Below, one piece after another: positions 17,015 to 25,570 of a DNA stretch of 64,000 nucleotides. The position numbers and the translations under genes were made by a program. Origin of the DNA: Candidatus Cloacimonadota bacterium (GTDB taxonomy: Bacteria; Cloacimonadota; Cloacimonadia; Cloacimonadales; Cloacimonadaceae); contig JAQUJJ010000001.1 of NCBI GenBank assembly GCA_028681035.1, positions 9,682 through 73,681 on the forward strand, in the 5' to 3' direction. Each line of letters opens with the position of its first letter. Within the stretch, counting starts at the first letter, position 1. The notes beneath the pieces are model-generated. The model did no database searches. It was not told the origin of the DNA and saw nothing but the letters and a program-made list of their open reading frames with translations.

Positions 17015-18664
17015 TTAGTAATTGGTTAATTTCCGTGTGCTTAGCTGAATACCATCTTTTGAAATGGATATGATGAGTACTCCCTTTGGCAATTTGTCAG
17101 ACTCAAGATTCAGACTACCGTCTTTTATGTCTTCCGTATGTATGGCTTGCGATAACAATTTCTGTCCTTTTATGTTATACATATCCAAGTGATAGTTAGC
17201 TGTGTCTTTGTATCCAGTGCCCTTGAATATGATGCTGAATCCTGTATCCTGAATGGTTACGGGATTGGGATAGACTTCAATTTGCCACAAATTTGAACCT
17301 AAAGCGGGGATAAGCACGTCCTCATTAGCAACCGTTGTCTCATGTAAATCGGCATTGCCAGCCATGATATAGACCCTTCCCGTTGAGTTATGATTGCTGA
17401 GTGGTCCCCACCAGGGGGCACCAACCGCCACATCGCAATAGCCATCGGCATTAAAGTCACCAGTCGCCTTTGACCAGCCATAATTCATGCTATCGTAGCC
17501 TGTAATTCCCAGACTTACAAAATCCAGTGTTCCGTTCATGGCAGGGCTACCCATCCACAGATATAGATAACCGCTATAGTACCCTGCTTCACTATCAAAG
17601 CCTATCACATCCTGATAGCCATCTCCATTCAGGTCTCCATGCACCATAGGATAACCGCTGCCTCTTTCGCTTATTTGGTGGGGTAATCCATTGTTGTCTC
17701 CCGAAAGGTCAAGGCTCCAGTTCTCCGTAAGCACCTCTCCACCCAGCCATAAATGCTGGGTATAATCATATATCAGACTGCCAGCCGTGAAATCGTCGTA
17801 CCCGTCTCCATTCACATCTCCAAGGGGGCAAGACCATGATTTGATAATAGCGTTGGAATCCTCGCAGATGGTCAGGCTATCTGTCTCAGGGAAATTGGGG
17901 CTACCATAATAGAGAACCAGGCGATTATGGGTCTCTCCTGAGGGATTATTCGGGATGTGTAAGAGAGTGTCATCAAAGCCATCATTGTTTACGTCACCGA
18001 TTCCGCATAAACGGGTTAACCTCTGTCCGTTCAAAGTGCTTATGAATGGTATAGGTTGTTCCATAATATCTTTCCAGACCTGCATGATCCTCAAGTTACC
18101 TGAATCTTCTCCAGTCATTAAACATACATCAGATCTTTCATCATCATTTATATCTCCTAGTGATATCACACCCCCAACTGAATAATAGGGATATTCATAA
18201 GTAAGTACCACATCAGGCTCAGGTTGAGGATTCAATCTGCCAAAATACAGAGTAACAAGCCTGTTATAACTGGATGATCTCTGAACCAAGATAAGATCGT
18301 CGATACCATCGCCATTCATATCCCCGGCGTTAACAACACCAGTACCTGGCCCCATCTGCCAATTGTAAGCACCAGGGATAACAAAATCTGGGATGTTATC
18401 GAAATTGGGACCTCCCCAGTAGAAATACAGCTTACCCCAGCGATTTTGATCGGCAAAGGTCAGATTGGGATTCCATGCACCTGATGAAACTACCAAGTCC
18501 ATATAACCATCTCCATTAAAATCAAGGCTGGCTATAGATTCTCCAAACTCGCAGCCTCCAAATTCACCACTCATGTAAGTCATTACATTCAGGTAATTAG
18601 CTTGGGCAGCTAAAGCACTGCTTGTTACCATCAGTGCCAAAAACAAGATTAGCTTGATACGCAT
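17015..18664 (-). CDS. FG-GAP beta-propeller surface protein with sorting domain
   Basis: A 549-residue exported protein. After a signal peptide (about 1-20) come at least seven FG-GAP/VCBS blades, each with a calcium-loop signature such as DFNGDGYMD, GDMNGDGIDD, GDVNGDGYDD and GDFNADGYCD. The last about 85 residues begin near VYPNPV and contain MYNIKGQKLL, a type-A T9SS sorting domain. An in-frame ATG at 18706 exists, but GAAGGAGG lies just upstream of the ATG at 18664, where the signal peptide begins. The propeller suggests adhesion or ligand binding. The ligand is unknown. Confidence 0.88.
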   Translation of the reverse strand: MRIKLILFLALMVTSSALAAQANYLNVMTYMSGEFGGCEFGESIASLDFNGDGYMDLVVSSGAWNPNLTFADQNRWGKLYFYWGGPNFDNIPDFVIPGAYNWQMGPGTGVVNAGDMNGDGIDDLILVQRSSSYNRLVTLYFGRLNPQPEPDVVLTYEYPYYSVGGVISLGDINDDERSDVCLMTGEDSGNLRIMQVWKDIMEQPIPFISTLNGQRLTRLCGIGDVNNDGFDDTLLHIPNNPSGETHNRLVLYYGSPNFPETDSLTICEDSNAIIKSWSCPLGDVNGDGYDDFTAGSLIYDYTQHLWLGGEVLTENWSLDLSGDNNGLPHQISERGSGYPMVHGDLNGDGYQDVIGFDSEAGYYSGYLYLWMGSPAMNGTLDFVSLGITGYDSMNYGWSKATGDFNADGYCDVAVGAPWWGPLSNHNSTGRVYIMAGNADLHETTVANEDVLIPALGSNLWQIEVYPNPVTIQDTGFSIIFKGTGYKDTANYHLDMYNIKGQKLLSQAIHTEDIKDGSLNLESDKLPKGVLIISISKDGIQLSTRKLTNY

Positions 18665-18885
18665 TGTTCCTCCTTCTTTATAAGTTTTGCCTTCGATAAA
18701 ATACACGAGCAGCAGCTTGCATATTTCTCACTTGACTTTCTTTTTGTTTAGTAACAACTGGATGTTGCTTGCTATGTTTATCATGGCATTCTACTTTTTT
18801 GTTAAACAAATATCTCTGCTATTCTCTGTTTTTCTCTGCTTCTCTCTGTGTTAAAAAAAGAACTCTGCTTTAACAGTTACTCTTC

Positions 18886-18958
18886 AGCAGGATTGGAATC
18901 CTGCTCTACAATGAAACTTGCCTCTTGGCGTTCAGCAGGATCGGAATCCTGCTCTACA
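18886..18958. repeat. Two family D 25-bp hairpins
   Basis: Copies at 18886-18910 and 18934-18958. Read on the minus strand both follow TGTAGAGCAGGATTCC and close with ATCCTGCT, giving an 8-bp stem with a TCCR loop. Further copies lie at 19252-19276 and 24505-24529. Confidence 0.8.
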
Positions 18959-19251
18959 ATGTAGCTTGTTCTTGGCTTTGCTTCATGTCATTATGTAATA
19001 GGAATCCATCTCTTAAAAACCTTCAAGCGCATTGGAAATCTCTAAGCAAATTATGTCAAGTTATAAATGCTAAATATTTCGCTACTTGATATATTGTTTC
19101 TTAGGAACATGAATTCTTAGCTTTGGAAATATAAATCGCAATTCTGTCCCAAAATCTCAGATTTGTCCCCCTTACATTATAGAAGCTTTTATTCTTTGAT
19201 ATGTGTATAGAGTGTTTATGTGTTAGAAAGTCGAGGAGTCGAGATGTATGA

Positions 19252-19276
19252 TGTAGAGCAGCATTCCAATGCTGCT
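19252..19276 (+). repeat. Family D hairpin, copy 3
   Basis: The same TGTAGAGCAG lead, but the stem is AGCAGCAT/ATGCTGCT, so a G-C pair of the first copies is replaced by C-G. It directly abuts the minisatellite. Confidence 0.8.
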
Positions 19277-19278
19277 GA

Positions 19279-19382
19279 GGGTGGAAGGGTGGAAGAGTGG
19301 AAGGGTGGAAGGGTGGAAGGGTGGAAGGGTGGAAGGGTGGAAGAGTGGAAGAGTGGAAGGGTGGAAGAGTGGAAGGGTGGAA
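19279..19382 (+). repeat. 8-bp tandem repeat (GRGTGGAA, 13 units)
   Basis: Thirteen contiguous 8-bp units, nine GGGTGGAA and four GAGTGGAA, followed by the degenerate AGGTGAAA. Purine-rich on the plus strand. All frames are open through it, which creates spurious ORFs on both strands. Confidence 0.95.
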
Positions 19383-19487
19383 AGGTGAAACAAATGGATA
19401 GTTTGAGTTGCATAGCTAGAGATTAAGAACGGCTCTTTTTTACTTTTTGTAAAACAATGTTTTAGCAAGACTGTAGTCCTGCAACCG

Positions 19488-19529
19488 GTAACAACAGCCG
19501 CCCTCGGCTGTTTTCACACGAGGCGTGTG
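19488..19529 (+). repeat. Family C hairpin, copy 1
   Basis: GTAACAACAGCCG and CGGCTGTT form a short palindrome (19488-19512), followed by CACACGAGGCGTGTG (19515-19529), itself an inverted repeat. Related copies lie at 41382-41405, 52120-52143 and 60410-60433. Confidence 0.75.
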
Positions 19530-19714
19530 AACTTACAAGCGTGTATATTCTCGCTATCCATCGCGGTAGTCCTTGCCCCAGTGTAACTAATTGGATAGTT
19601 AAAGTATGCTGTTGTGGCAACGACTCCAGACTCAGCCGTAGAGTAGCTTATCCTGCCCAGCAGAAAATGCTTGCCCAAATAAAGAGTATAAAAAATGATG
19701 GCTTGGGAGTATAG

Positions 19715-21313
19715 ATGAGTTATATAGTATTAGCCAGAAAATACCGACCGCAAAGCTTTAAAGAAGTGTACGCTCAGGATCACGTAACAGAGATTCTGCA
19801 ATCTGCGATATCATCAGCACGCATTGCCCATGCATATTTGTTTACCGGACCTCGTGGAGTGGGGAAGACCTCGCTGGCACGAATCATGGCAAAAAGCTTG
19901 AATTGTGTGCATGGACCCACCATAAGCCCCTGTAATATCTGCTCAAATTGCGTGGAGATAACTACAGGTACGTCCACGGATGTAATAGAAATAGATGGTG
20001 CCTCAAACACCGGTGTAGATGATATTCGAGAGTTACAGCGTGAGTTGCTATATGCGCCCAGTGCTTCCAAGTTTAAGATTTATATCATTGATGAAGTGCA
20101 CATGCTGTCCAAGAATGCCTTCAATGCGCTGCTTAAAACGCTGGAAGAGCCACCGGATAATGTAATATTCATCTTTGCTACCACCGAACCACAAAAAGTA
20201 TTGGCTACTATCATTTCCAGGTGTCAGAGATACGATTTCAAACGCATTCCTATAGAGGCAATAGTAACAAGGCTAAAAGAACTTAGCATTGCCGAAAATA
20301 TCAAGATAGATAACGAATCTCTTTATCTGATAGCTCGTAAGGCAGATGGCGGATTGCGTGATGCGCTTTCGTTGTTAGATCAGGCAATATCCTACTGTAT
20401 GGATAATATTACTATCGATAAGGTTCGCCAAATCTTTGGGCTTATCCCGAACCAACTATATTACCAGTTTATGCAGCTAATCAATGCCAAAGATGCTAAG
20501 GGATTGATTGGCGAATTGCATCAGGTCTTTGAACAAGGCACTGATTTGCACGAGTTCATTACTAATATGCTGGAGTTTCTCCGCGTGCTTATCTTGCGTA
20601 AGTTGGGAGTGGAAATAAGAGATATAAGCTCTGATGAACTGCCTTTCTTCGATGAATTAGGAGAGCTGTATCCCCAAAACAAGCTGTTGTATATGATGAG
20701 CTATCTTATTGCCTGCAAAACAGACTTGAAAACCAGCTCAAATCCCTATCTGATACTGGAAGCTTTGATGATTAAGCTATGTAAGATGGACGAAATGGAG
20801 GATATTTCCAGCCTGATAAACAAGCTATCGTTCGGTGTAGCTAGTCCCAGTCCTCAGGCTAAGCCTGTTAACCCCACTAAACCATCCCCACAGGCAGCTA
20901 AGCCTGCCTATAAGCCAGAGCCTGTATATGAAGAAGAACCGGAGTTTAGTAAACTGGATTTCAATCAAGAAAACCTGAATAAGCTGTGGAATAGGGTTGT
21001 TGCCAGAGCAAAGAAGAGCAGTAATATGTGTTCAGTAGCTCTGGAAAAAGCCTTGAGTAAAGAGGCAAAAGCAAATACCCTGATTATCACTCTGGATACG
21101 CAAACAAATCTTGCTACCATCAAGAACAATATGGAGCGTATCCAAGCAGTTCTATCCGATCTCTTTAATCAAAGCATTACTCTGGAATTGAAGCTGATTC
21201 AGAAAGAAAGCCCCACGCAGGTTCATATCCAACGCCGTACAATAGATGATGTAAAAGCAGAAAGCCCGGAGATTGCCAAGTTTATTGAGGTTACCGATTC
21301 TGTTCTGGCTTAG
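19715..21313 (+). CDS. dnaX: DNA polymerase III subunit gamma/tau
   Basis: Clamp-loader ATPase. In 532 residues it has the start YIVLARKYRPQSFKEV, Walker A GPRGVGKTS (about 45), a four-cysteine zinc module (from NCVHGPTISPCNICSNC), Walker B DEVHML (about 127) and sensor 1 IFATTEPQKV. A proline-rich linker (about 385-410) leads to a tau-like C-terminal region. No obvious slippery A-run for a programmed frameshift was seen at the domain III end. A GGGAG sequence precedes the ATG. Confidence 0.97.
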   Translation: MSYIVLARKYRPQSFKEVYAQDHVTEILQSAISSARIAHAYLFTGPRGVGKTSLARIMAKSLNCVHGPTISPCNICSNCVEITTGTSTDVIEIDGASNTGVDDIRELQRELLYAPSASKFKIYIIDEVHMLSKNAFNALLKTLEEPPDNVIFIFATTEPQKVLATIISRCQRYDFKRIPIEAIVTRLKELSIAENIKIDNESLYLIARKADGGLRDALSLLDQAISYCMDNITIDKVRQIFGLIPNQLYYQFMQLINAKDAKGLIGELHQVFEQGTDLHEFITNMLEFLRVLILRKLGVEIRDISSDELPFFDELGELYPQNKLLYMMSYLIACKTDLKTSSNPYLILEALMIKLCKMDEMEDISSLINKLSFGVASPSPQAKPVNPTKPSPQAAKPAYKPEPVYEEEPEFSKLDFNQENLNKLWNRVVARAKKSSNMCSVALEKALSKEAKANTLIITLDTQTNLATIKNNMERIQAVLSDLFNQSITLELKLIQKESPTQVHIQRRTIDDVKAESPEIAKFIEVTDSVLA

Positions 21314-21320
21314 TTAGCTA

Positions 21321-22424
21321 ATGAATCTGTTGTTTACTGTTTTCACTGCTCTATACTCGCTTTTCATGCTGTGGCTGGATAGGGGAGTGCAAGCTATAGG
21401 CAAAGAAAGCAAAAGCAAGGTTATACCAGATAAGCACCAGCCTATATCTATCATTATCGCTGCCAGAAACGAACTAAGTAATTTGCCCCGCTTGTTGAAA
21501 TCCCTAAATGAGCTGTGCTATCCCCAAGAGTGCTATGAGATTATTCTCATCAATGATCATTCCGATGATGGCAGCAGAGCATATCTTGATACGCAGACCA
21601 TCTTCCCCAAACTGAAAGTTATCCACTTCTATCACGATACTCCCCCTCTGGTGGGAAAAAAAGCAGCCTTGCAGCAGGGGATTGATATGGCGGCTAATGA
21701 TATCTTTGCCTTCACAGATGCAGATTGCATAGTTCCTCCCACCTGGTTGAGCGAGATAAACCGCAGTATGACGGAAGATGTAGATTACCTCTTAGCCTAT
21801 TCGCTGATGAAGTACAAACCCGAAAGCGGCATATTCAGGCTGAAGAACTTTGAGCGTAGCGTTTATTACGCTCTGGCGGCTGCTGGTCTTTACTATCATA
21901 TTCCCTTTACTAGCAGTGCCTGTAATATGGTTTACCGCAAGCGTTTATTTAACGAATCAGGTGGTTTTGATGGTATTGGGCACCTACTATCCGGTGATGA
22001 TGACCTACTACTTATGAAGATGATGCCACAGCTTAACAGGGGAGCCTACAATCCTTCTGTGCAAATGCAAGTGTGTTCCATCGATGGCACGGATGTAAAA
22101 AAGCATCACAACACTAATATACGCCGGGCATCGAAGTTCTTGTTACATCCTTGGTGGCTAAAGGGATTGTCCGCATTTGTGTTTGTCTATTTTTGCCTGT
22201 TTTACCGCAGTTTATGGCAGCTATTGATGGGTAAGGCGACAGCTTTGCCAAGCTTAAGTTTGGGGCTAAAAACAGCCACCGAGCTTATCTTCAGCCTTCG
22301 TCATTTAAAACTAATCGGCAGAATAAAGCTCGGTGTCCTATATCCGTTACAAATACTTGTGTTTCCCGCACAATTCATATACTATGCGTTGCGGGGAACA
22401 TTGGGTAGATATCGCTGGAAGTAA
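21321..22424 (+). CDS. Membrane family 2 glycosyltransferase
   Basis: A 367-residue GT-A fold enzyme. An N-terminal hydrophobic segment (1-18) precedes the nucleotide-sugar site (SIIIAARNELSNL, about 47-60), VKAAL-like GKKAALQQG (about 112) and the metal-binding TDADC (about 134). SGDDDLLL (about 229) supplies the acid region. Two to three membrane segments follow (about 285-365). It starts 7 bp after dnaX. The acceptor may be a lipid or polysaccharide; the sequence does not say. Confidence 0.88.
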   Translation: MNLLFTVFTALYSLFMLWLDRGVQAIGKESKSKVIPDKHQPISIIIAARNELSNLPRLLKSLNELCYPQECYEIILINDHSDDGSRAYLDTQTIFPKLKVIHFYHDTPPLVGKKAALQQGIDMAANDIFAFTDADCIVPPTWLSEINRSMTEDVDYLLAYSLMKYKPESGIFRLKNFERSVYYALAAAGLYYHIPFTSSACNMVYRKRLFNESGGFDGIGHLLSGDDDLLLMKMMPQLNRGAYNPSVQMQVCSIDGTDVKKHHNTNIRRASKFLLHPWWLKGLSAFVFVYFCLFYRSLWQLLMGKATALPSLSLGLKTATELIFSLRHLKLIGRIKLGVLYPLQILVFPAQFIYYALRGTLGRYRWK

Positions 22425-22425
22425 T

Positions 22426-22674
22426 TTACATTTCTACAATCTGTGCCTGTACATAATTAACTGCTTTCAGTGCAGTCAACATGGCGGTTAGCTCGTCTTG
22501 CTTTCCTTCTACTTCCAAAACAATCAAGCCGTCATTGGCGCAGAACTCTTTGGAAACTTCATGCAAACCCAAGCGAACTTTGATGTTGCATCCGTACTGA
22601 GTTAGAATATCCTGAACTACGCTAGCCTCTGTGCTGCGATGGTCAATTTTGATTAAAACAACCTTATAAGTCAT
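22426..22674 (-). CDS. ACT-like small regulator, TM1266 type
   Basis: 82 residues with a beta-alpha-beta-beta-alpha-beta ferredoxin-like pattern. The spacing of VVLIKIDHR, NIKVRLGLHE, DGLIVLEVEG and VNYVQAQIV parallels the TM1266 family, annotated elsewhere as iron-only hydrogenase system regulators. The second such protein in this window (53909-54181) is coupled to hydG. This one follows glnS by 26 bp. Function in either setting is unproven. Confidence 0.65.
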   Translation of the reverse strand: MTYKVVLIKIDHRSTEASVVQDILTQYGCNIKVRLGLHEVSKEFCANDGLIVLEVEGKQDELTAMLTALKAVNYVQAQIVEM

Positions 22675-22700
22675 TTTAGCCTCCTTTTTGGTATATTTTA

Positions 22701-24407
22701 TTATTTACCGGCTTTCGCAAGCCATCTATCTTTAAGTGTGATTATTCTGTTAAAAACAGGTTTTTCAGGCTTGCTATCGGCATCCACGCTAAAATAACCT
22801 TGTCTTAGGAATTGGAAACACTCTCCCACTTTTACATCTTGCAGCGAAGCTTCTGCCATAGCGTGCTTGTTTAATATTAGCGATTCTGGGTTAAGGTAGT
22901 CCTTGTATGTTTTACCCTCTTCAATATCGCTCATATCAGGCATAGTGAAAAGCCTATCATATAAACGTAGTTCCACTGGTACTGCATGTGGTGCGGAAAC
23001 CCAATGCAGAGTTCCTTTAACCTTGCGTCCGTCGGCAGTTCCGCCACCCTTGGATTCGGGGTCATAAGTGCAAAGTAACTCTACTATCTCACCATTTTCG
23101 TCTTTAAGGGCTTCGTAGCATTTGATATAGTAAGCATGTTTTAGCCGCACTTCGTTATTCAAACCTAAGCGAAACCAGCCTTTAGGCGGATTTTCGCTAA
23201 AGTCGTCTCTTTCAATGTATAGATTAGGGGAAAACTTAAGCAAGCGTTTACCAGCATTCTCATCTCCGGGGTTGTTATCGGCTTCCAGTTCTTCAACCTT
23301 ATCCTTGGGATAGTTAGTAATGGTAAGCTTAACGGGGTTCAACACAGCCATAACACGAGTGGCAGATTTATTCAGGTCTTCGCGTACACAGAACATAAGA
23401 AGTTCATCATCCACCATCGAGCTTGCTTTAGCCACACCTATTCTATCGGCAAATTCACGTATTGCAGAGGCGGTAAACCCGCGCCTTCTCATTCCGGCGA
23501 TTGTAGGCATACGCGGGTCATCCCATCCCTTCACCAAGCCCGTAGTAACCAGCTCTAATAAAAGGCGTTTACTCATCACCGTATAGGATAGATTCAGGCG
23601 GGCAAACTCAATTTGCTGGGGATGGCAAGGGACGGACAACTGGTCTAAAAACCAATCGTATAGGGGACGGTGGTCTTCAAATTCCAGCGTGCAGATGGAA
23701 TGGGTAATCCCTTCCAGAGCATCGGAAATGCAATGCGTGTAATCGTACATCGGGTAGATTTGCCAATCGCTACCGGTGCGGTGATGATGTGTTTTCTTTA
23801 TTCTGTAAATCACAGGGTCACGCATATTTAGGTTGGGTGAGTTCATGTCTATTCTAGCCCTTAAACTTCTGCTGCCATCAGGAAATTCACCGTCGCGCAT
23901 GGCACGAAACAGCTTTAAGTTTTCTTCCACACTTCTTTCGCGATAAGGACTATTCTTGCCTGGAACAGTTAATGTCCCGCGGTAGGTACGCAGTTCTTCA
24001 AAACTTAGGTCGCAAACAAAGGCTTTGCCTTGTAGGATAAGGTCTTCTGCAAAACCGTAAAGCTCTTCAAAGTAGTCTGATGCATAGTACAGGTGTTCGT
24101 TCCAATCAAAACCCAGCCAGCGAACATCATCCATAATCGAATCTACGTATTCCACATCTTCTTTCACAGGATTAGTATCGTCGAAACGAAGGTGGCAACG
24201 TCCCTTGTAATCACGCGCTAAACCAAAATTAAGACATATTGATTTGGCGTGACCAATGTGCAAATATCCGTTTGGTTCAGGCGGGAAACGGGTAACAATT
24301 CCGCTGTGCTTTCCGCTCTCCAGATCTTTATCTATAATAAAACGTATAAAGTTCGAAACTGGCTTGCTCTCGCTAGTGCCTTCGATAGTAGTCTCTTTAT
24401 TTTCCAT
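22701..24407 (-). CDS. glnS: Glutamine--tRNA ligase
   Basis: Class I synthetase that charges tRNA-Gln directly. The 568 residues show the HIGH motif in [15 protein letters not shown] (about 41-55), the KMSKS equivalent VMSKR (about 275) and two C-terminal beta-barrel anticodon-binding domains (about 340-560). Length and motifs clearly separate it from GluRS. Its presence implies direct glutaminylation in this organism. Confidence 0.97.
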   Translation of the reverse strand: MENKETTIEGTSESKPVSNFIRFIIDKDLESGKHSGIVTRFPPEPNGYLHIGHAKSICLNFGLARDYKGRCHLRFDDTNPVKEDVEYVDSIMDDVRWLGFDWNEHLYYASDYFEELYGFAEDLILQGKAFVCDLSFEELRTYRGTLTVPGKNSPYRERSVEENLKLFRAMRDGEFPDGSRSLRARIDMNSPNLNMRDPVIYRIKKTHHHRTGSDWQIYPMYDYTHCISDALEGITHSICTLEFEDHRPLYDWFLDQLSVPCHPQQIEFARLNLSYTVMSKRLLLELVTTGLVKGWDDPRMPTIAGMRRRGFTASAIREFADRIGVAKASSMVDDELLMFCVREDLNKSATRVMAVLNPVKLTITNYPKDKVEELEADNNPGDENAGKRLLKFSPNLYIERDDFSENPPKGWFRLGLNNEVRLKHAYYIKCYEALKDENGEIVELLCTYDPESKGGGTADGRKVKGTLHWVSAPHAVPVELRLYDRLFTMPDMSDIEEGKTYKDYLNPESLILNKHAMAEASLQDVKVGECFQFLRQGYFSVDADSKPEKPVFNRIITLKDRWLAKAGK

Positions 24408-24504
24408 TTCTTTCCTATGTCCTTAAGTCTTCCTATATTCAAATAACATATTTCACATCCTGCATATCCCGTCAAGAATAATCACAACAAACCGCTAATT
24501 TTGC

Positions 24505-24529
24505 TGTAGAGCAGCACTCCTCTGCTGCT
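24505..24529 (+). repeat. Family D hairpin, copy 4
   Basis: TGTAGAGCAGCACTCC followed by TCTGCTGCT. The stem is AGCAGCA/TGCTGCT with a changed loop. Confidence 0.75.
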
Positions 24530-24546
24530 TATGGGCTTCTTCGCCA

Positions 24547-24661
24547 CTTGCTGAAATCTCAGGTGATCCCCACGTGATCCCCACGTGATTCCCACGTGAA
24601 AGCGAGGGAATCACGCAGGAAATTCCTCAGTAACACCAAAGATTGCTGCATGAGCATAACA
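24547..24661 (+). repeat. Family B repeat, copy 1 (CACGTG-rich)
   Basis: Begins CTTGCTGAAATCTCAG, then three tandem 11-bp units GTGATYCCCAC, a GTGAAAGCG turn and a partial inverted unit, ending in AATTCCTC and a looser tail. It aligns over about 115 bp with 60505-60622. Contains several CACGTG palindromes. Confidence 0.85.
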
Positions 24662-24853
24662 AAGCAGAGTGAAAAAAAGAGAAAAACAGAAGGGGGGAGT
24701 GAGTCTGGAGTCGCAGACGCCAATGTAAACAACCATAAGTATGTATCTTCAAAGGCGTTAAGGACTACAGCGAAGGATGGCGGCGTTACTGAGGGGATAT
24801 CCAATTGGTTGAGTTAAAATCTTTCTGCTTAGTCTCTCCAATTTCTATTGACT

Positions 24854-25570
24854 TTAGCAACTCCCGACAAGAAAATGTAGTTTAGCAGCTTTGTTAACTA
24901 TTTCAACGTAATCCAGAGCTTCATCAATACTTTCTGCCCTACAAAGCAAGCCATGCCCTTCCCAAATAAGGGCTTGCTTATCGCCAAACTTTCGGCAGCT
25001 TAATTCTGCCAATTCCTTACTGCCCGGCTTTTGGTAATTGGTAGTAGCAATTCCATTTGGCAGGTATAAGGGCAATTCAGGTAGAAGTTGGGCAAGATGA
25101 CTGTTGAGTGCTTTTTCGTCTCTGTAAAGAGCTGTTTGCGACAATGCAATGATCTCAGTGGGATGCGTGTGCAGAATACAGGGGTATGAGGTAGTTAAAT
25201 CACTTTTATGTATCAAGCGGTGGCAATTCCATTCTGATGTTGGTTTTGCAATAGCGGGAAAGTATTCTTCAATATCGGAGACCTTCACCAGCATCAAGCC
25301 ACTGGCTGGTTCGTCTGCAATATCGCGAAATCGGCTTCCAGATTTTGAAACAAGATATAATTCACTTTCTGCCCAATCTATACCTATTTGCTTAAGGCGT
25401 GGTTTTACTATGCTGCCAATTCGAATAGATAGGTTACCCGCATTAGCTTCAGCCCATCCATGAGCATGCAGTACAGAAGCTACTTTAGCAATTCGCTTTA
25501 GTAGGGATACTATTTCTGGAATTTGTGTGAAACAGTATTCATCGAAAGATGGCTGGTTACTTATCCCCAT
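24854..25570 (-). CDS. Class II aldolase/adducin family protein
   Basis: 238 residues of the zinc-dependent class II aldolase family (fuculose- or rhamnulose-phosphate aldolase type). GWAEANAGNLSIRI (about 38-51) is the conserved phosphate-site region and HTHPTEIIALS (about 140) supplies two metal-binding histidines. GHGLLCRAES near the C-terminus carries the third. It overlaps the acyl-activating gene by 14 bp, so the two are co-translated. No sugar kinase or isomerase is adjacent, so the substrate cannot be named. Confidence 0.85.
   Translation of the reverse strand: MGISNQPSFDEYCFTQIPEIVSLLKRIAKVASVLHAHGWAEANAGNLSIRIGSIVKPRLKQIGIDWAESELYLVSKSGSRFRDIADEPASGLMLVKVSDIEEYFPAIAKPTSEWNCHRLIHKSDLTTSYPCILHTHPTEIIALSQTALYRDEKALNSHLAQLLPELPLYLPNGIATTNYQKPGSKELAELSCRKFGDKQALIWEGHGLLCRAESIDEALDYVEIVNKAAKLHFLVGSC

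Larger units (their letters stand above)
18707..19714. other. 1-kb gene-free region with hairpins and a minisatellite
   Basis: Between the divergent FG-GAP gene and dnaX. It contains TCTCTG-rich low-complexity DNA (about 18815-18850), three family D hairpins (18886-18910, 18934-18958, 19252-19276), an 8-bp tandem repeat (19279-19382) and a family C hairpin (19488-19512). No SRP RNA, sometimes found upstream of dnaX, is recognisable. Confidence 0.75.
24408..24853. other. Gene-free gap holding two repeat elements
   Basis: 446 bp between glnS and the aldolase gene. It contains a family D hairpin (24505-24529) and a family B element (24547-24661). The rest (24662-24853) carries no convincing ORF or site. 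Confidence 0.6.

Noticed and set aside
19220..19468. Overlapping frames on both strands through the 8-bp repeat
   Set aside because: An 8-bp repeat free of stops keeps all frames open. The predicted peptides are periodic artefacts without start signals.
19440..19714. SRP RNA upstream of dnaX
   Set aside because: Some bacteria have it here, but the conserved GGAAGGAAGCAG-type tetraloop region is not present on either strand.
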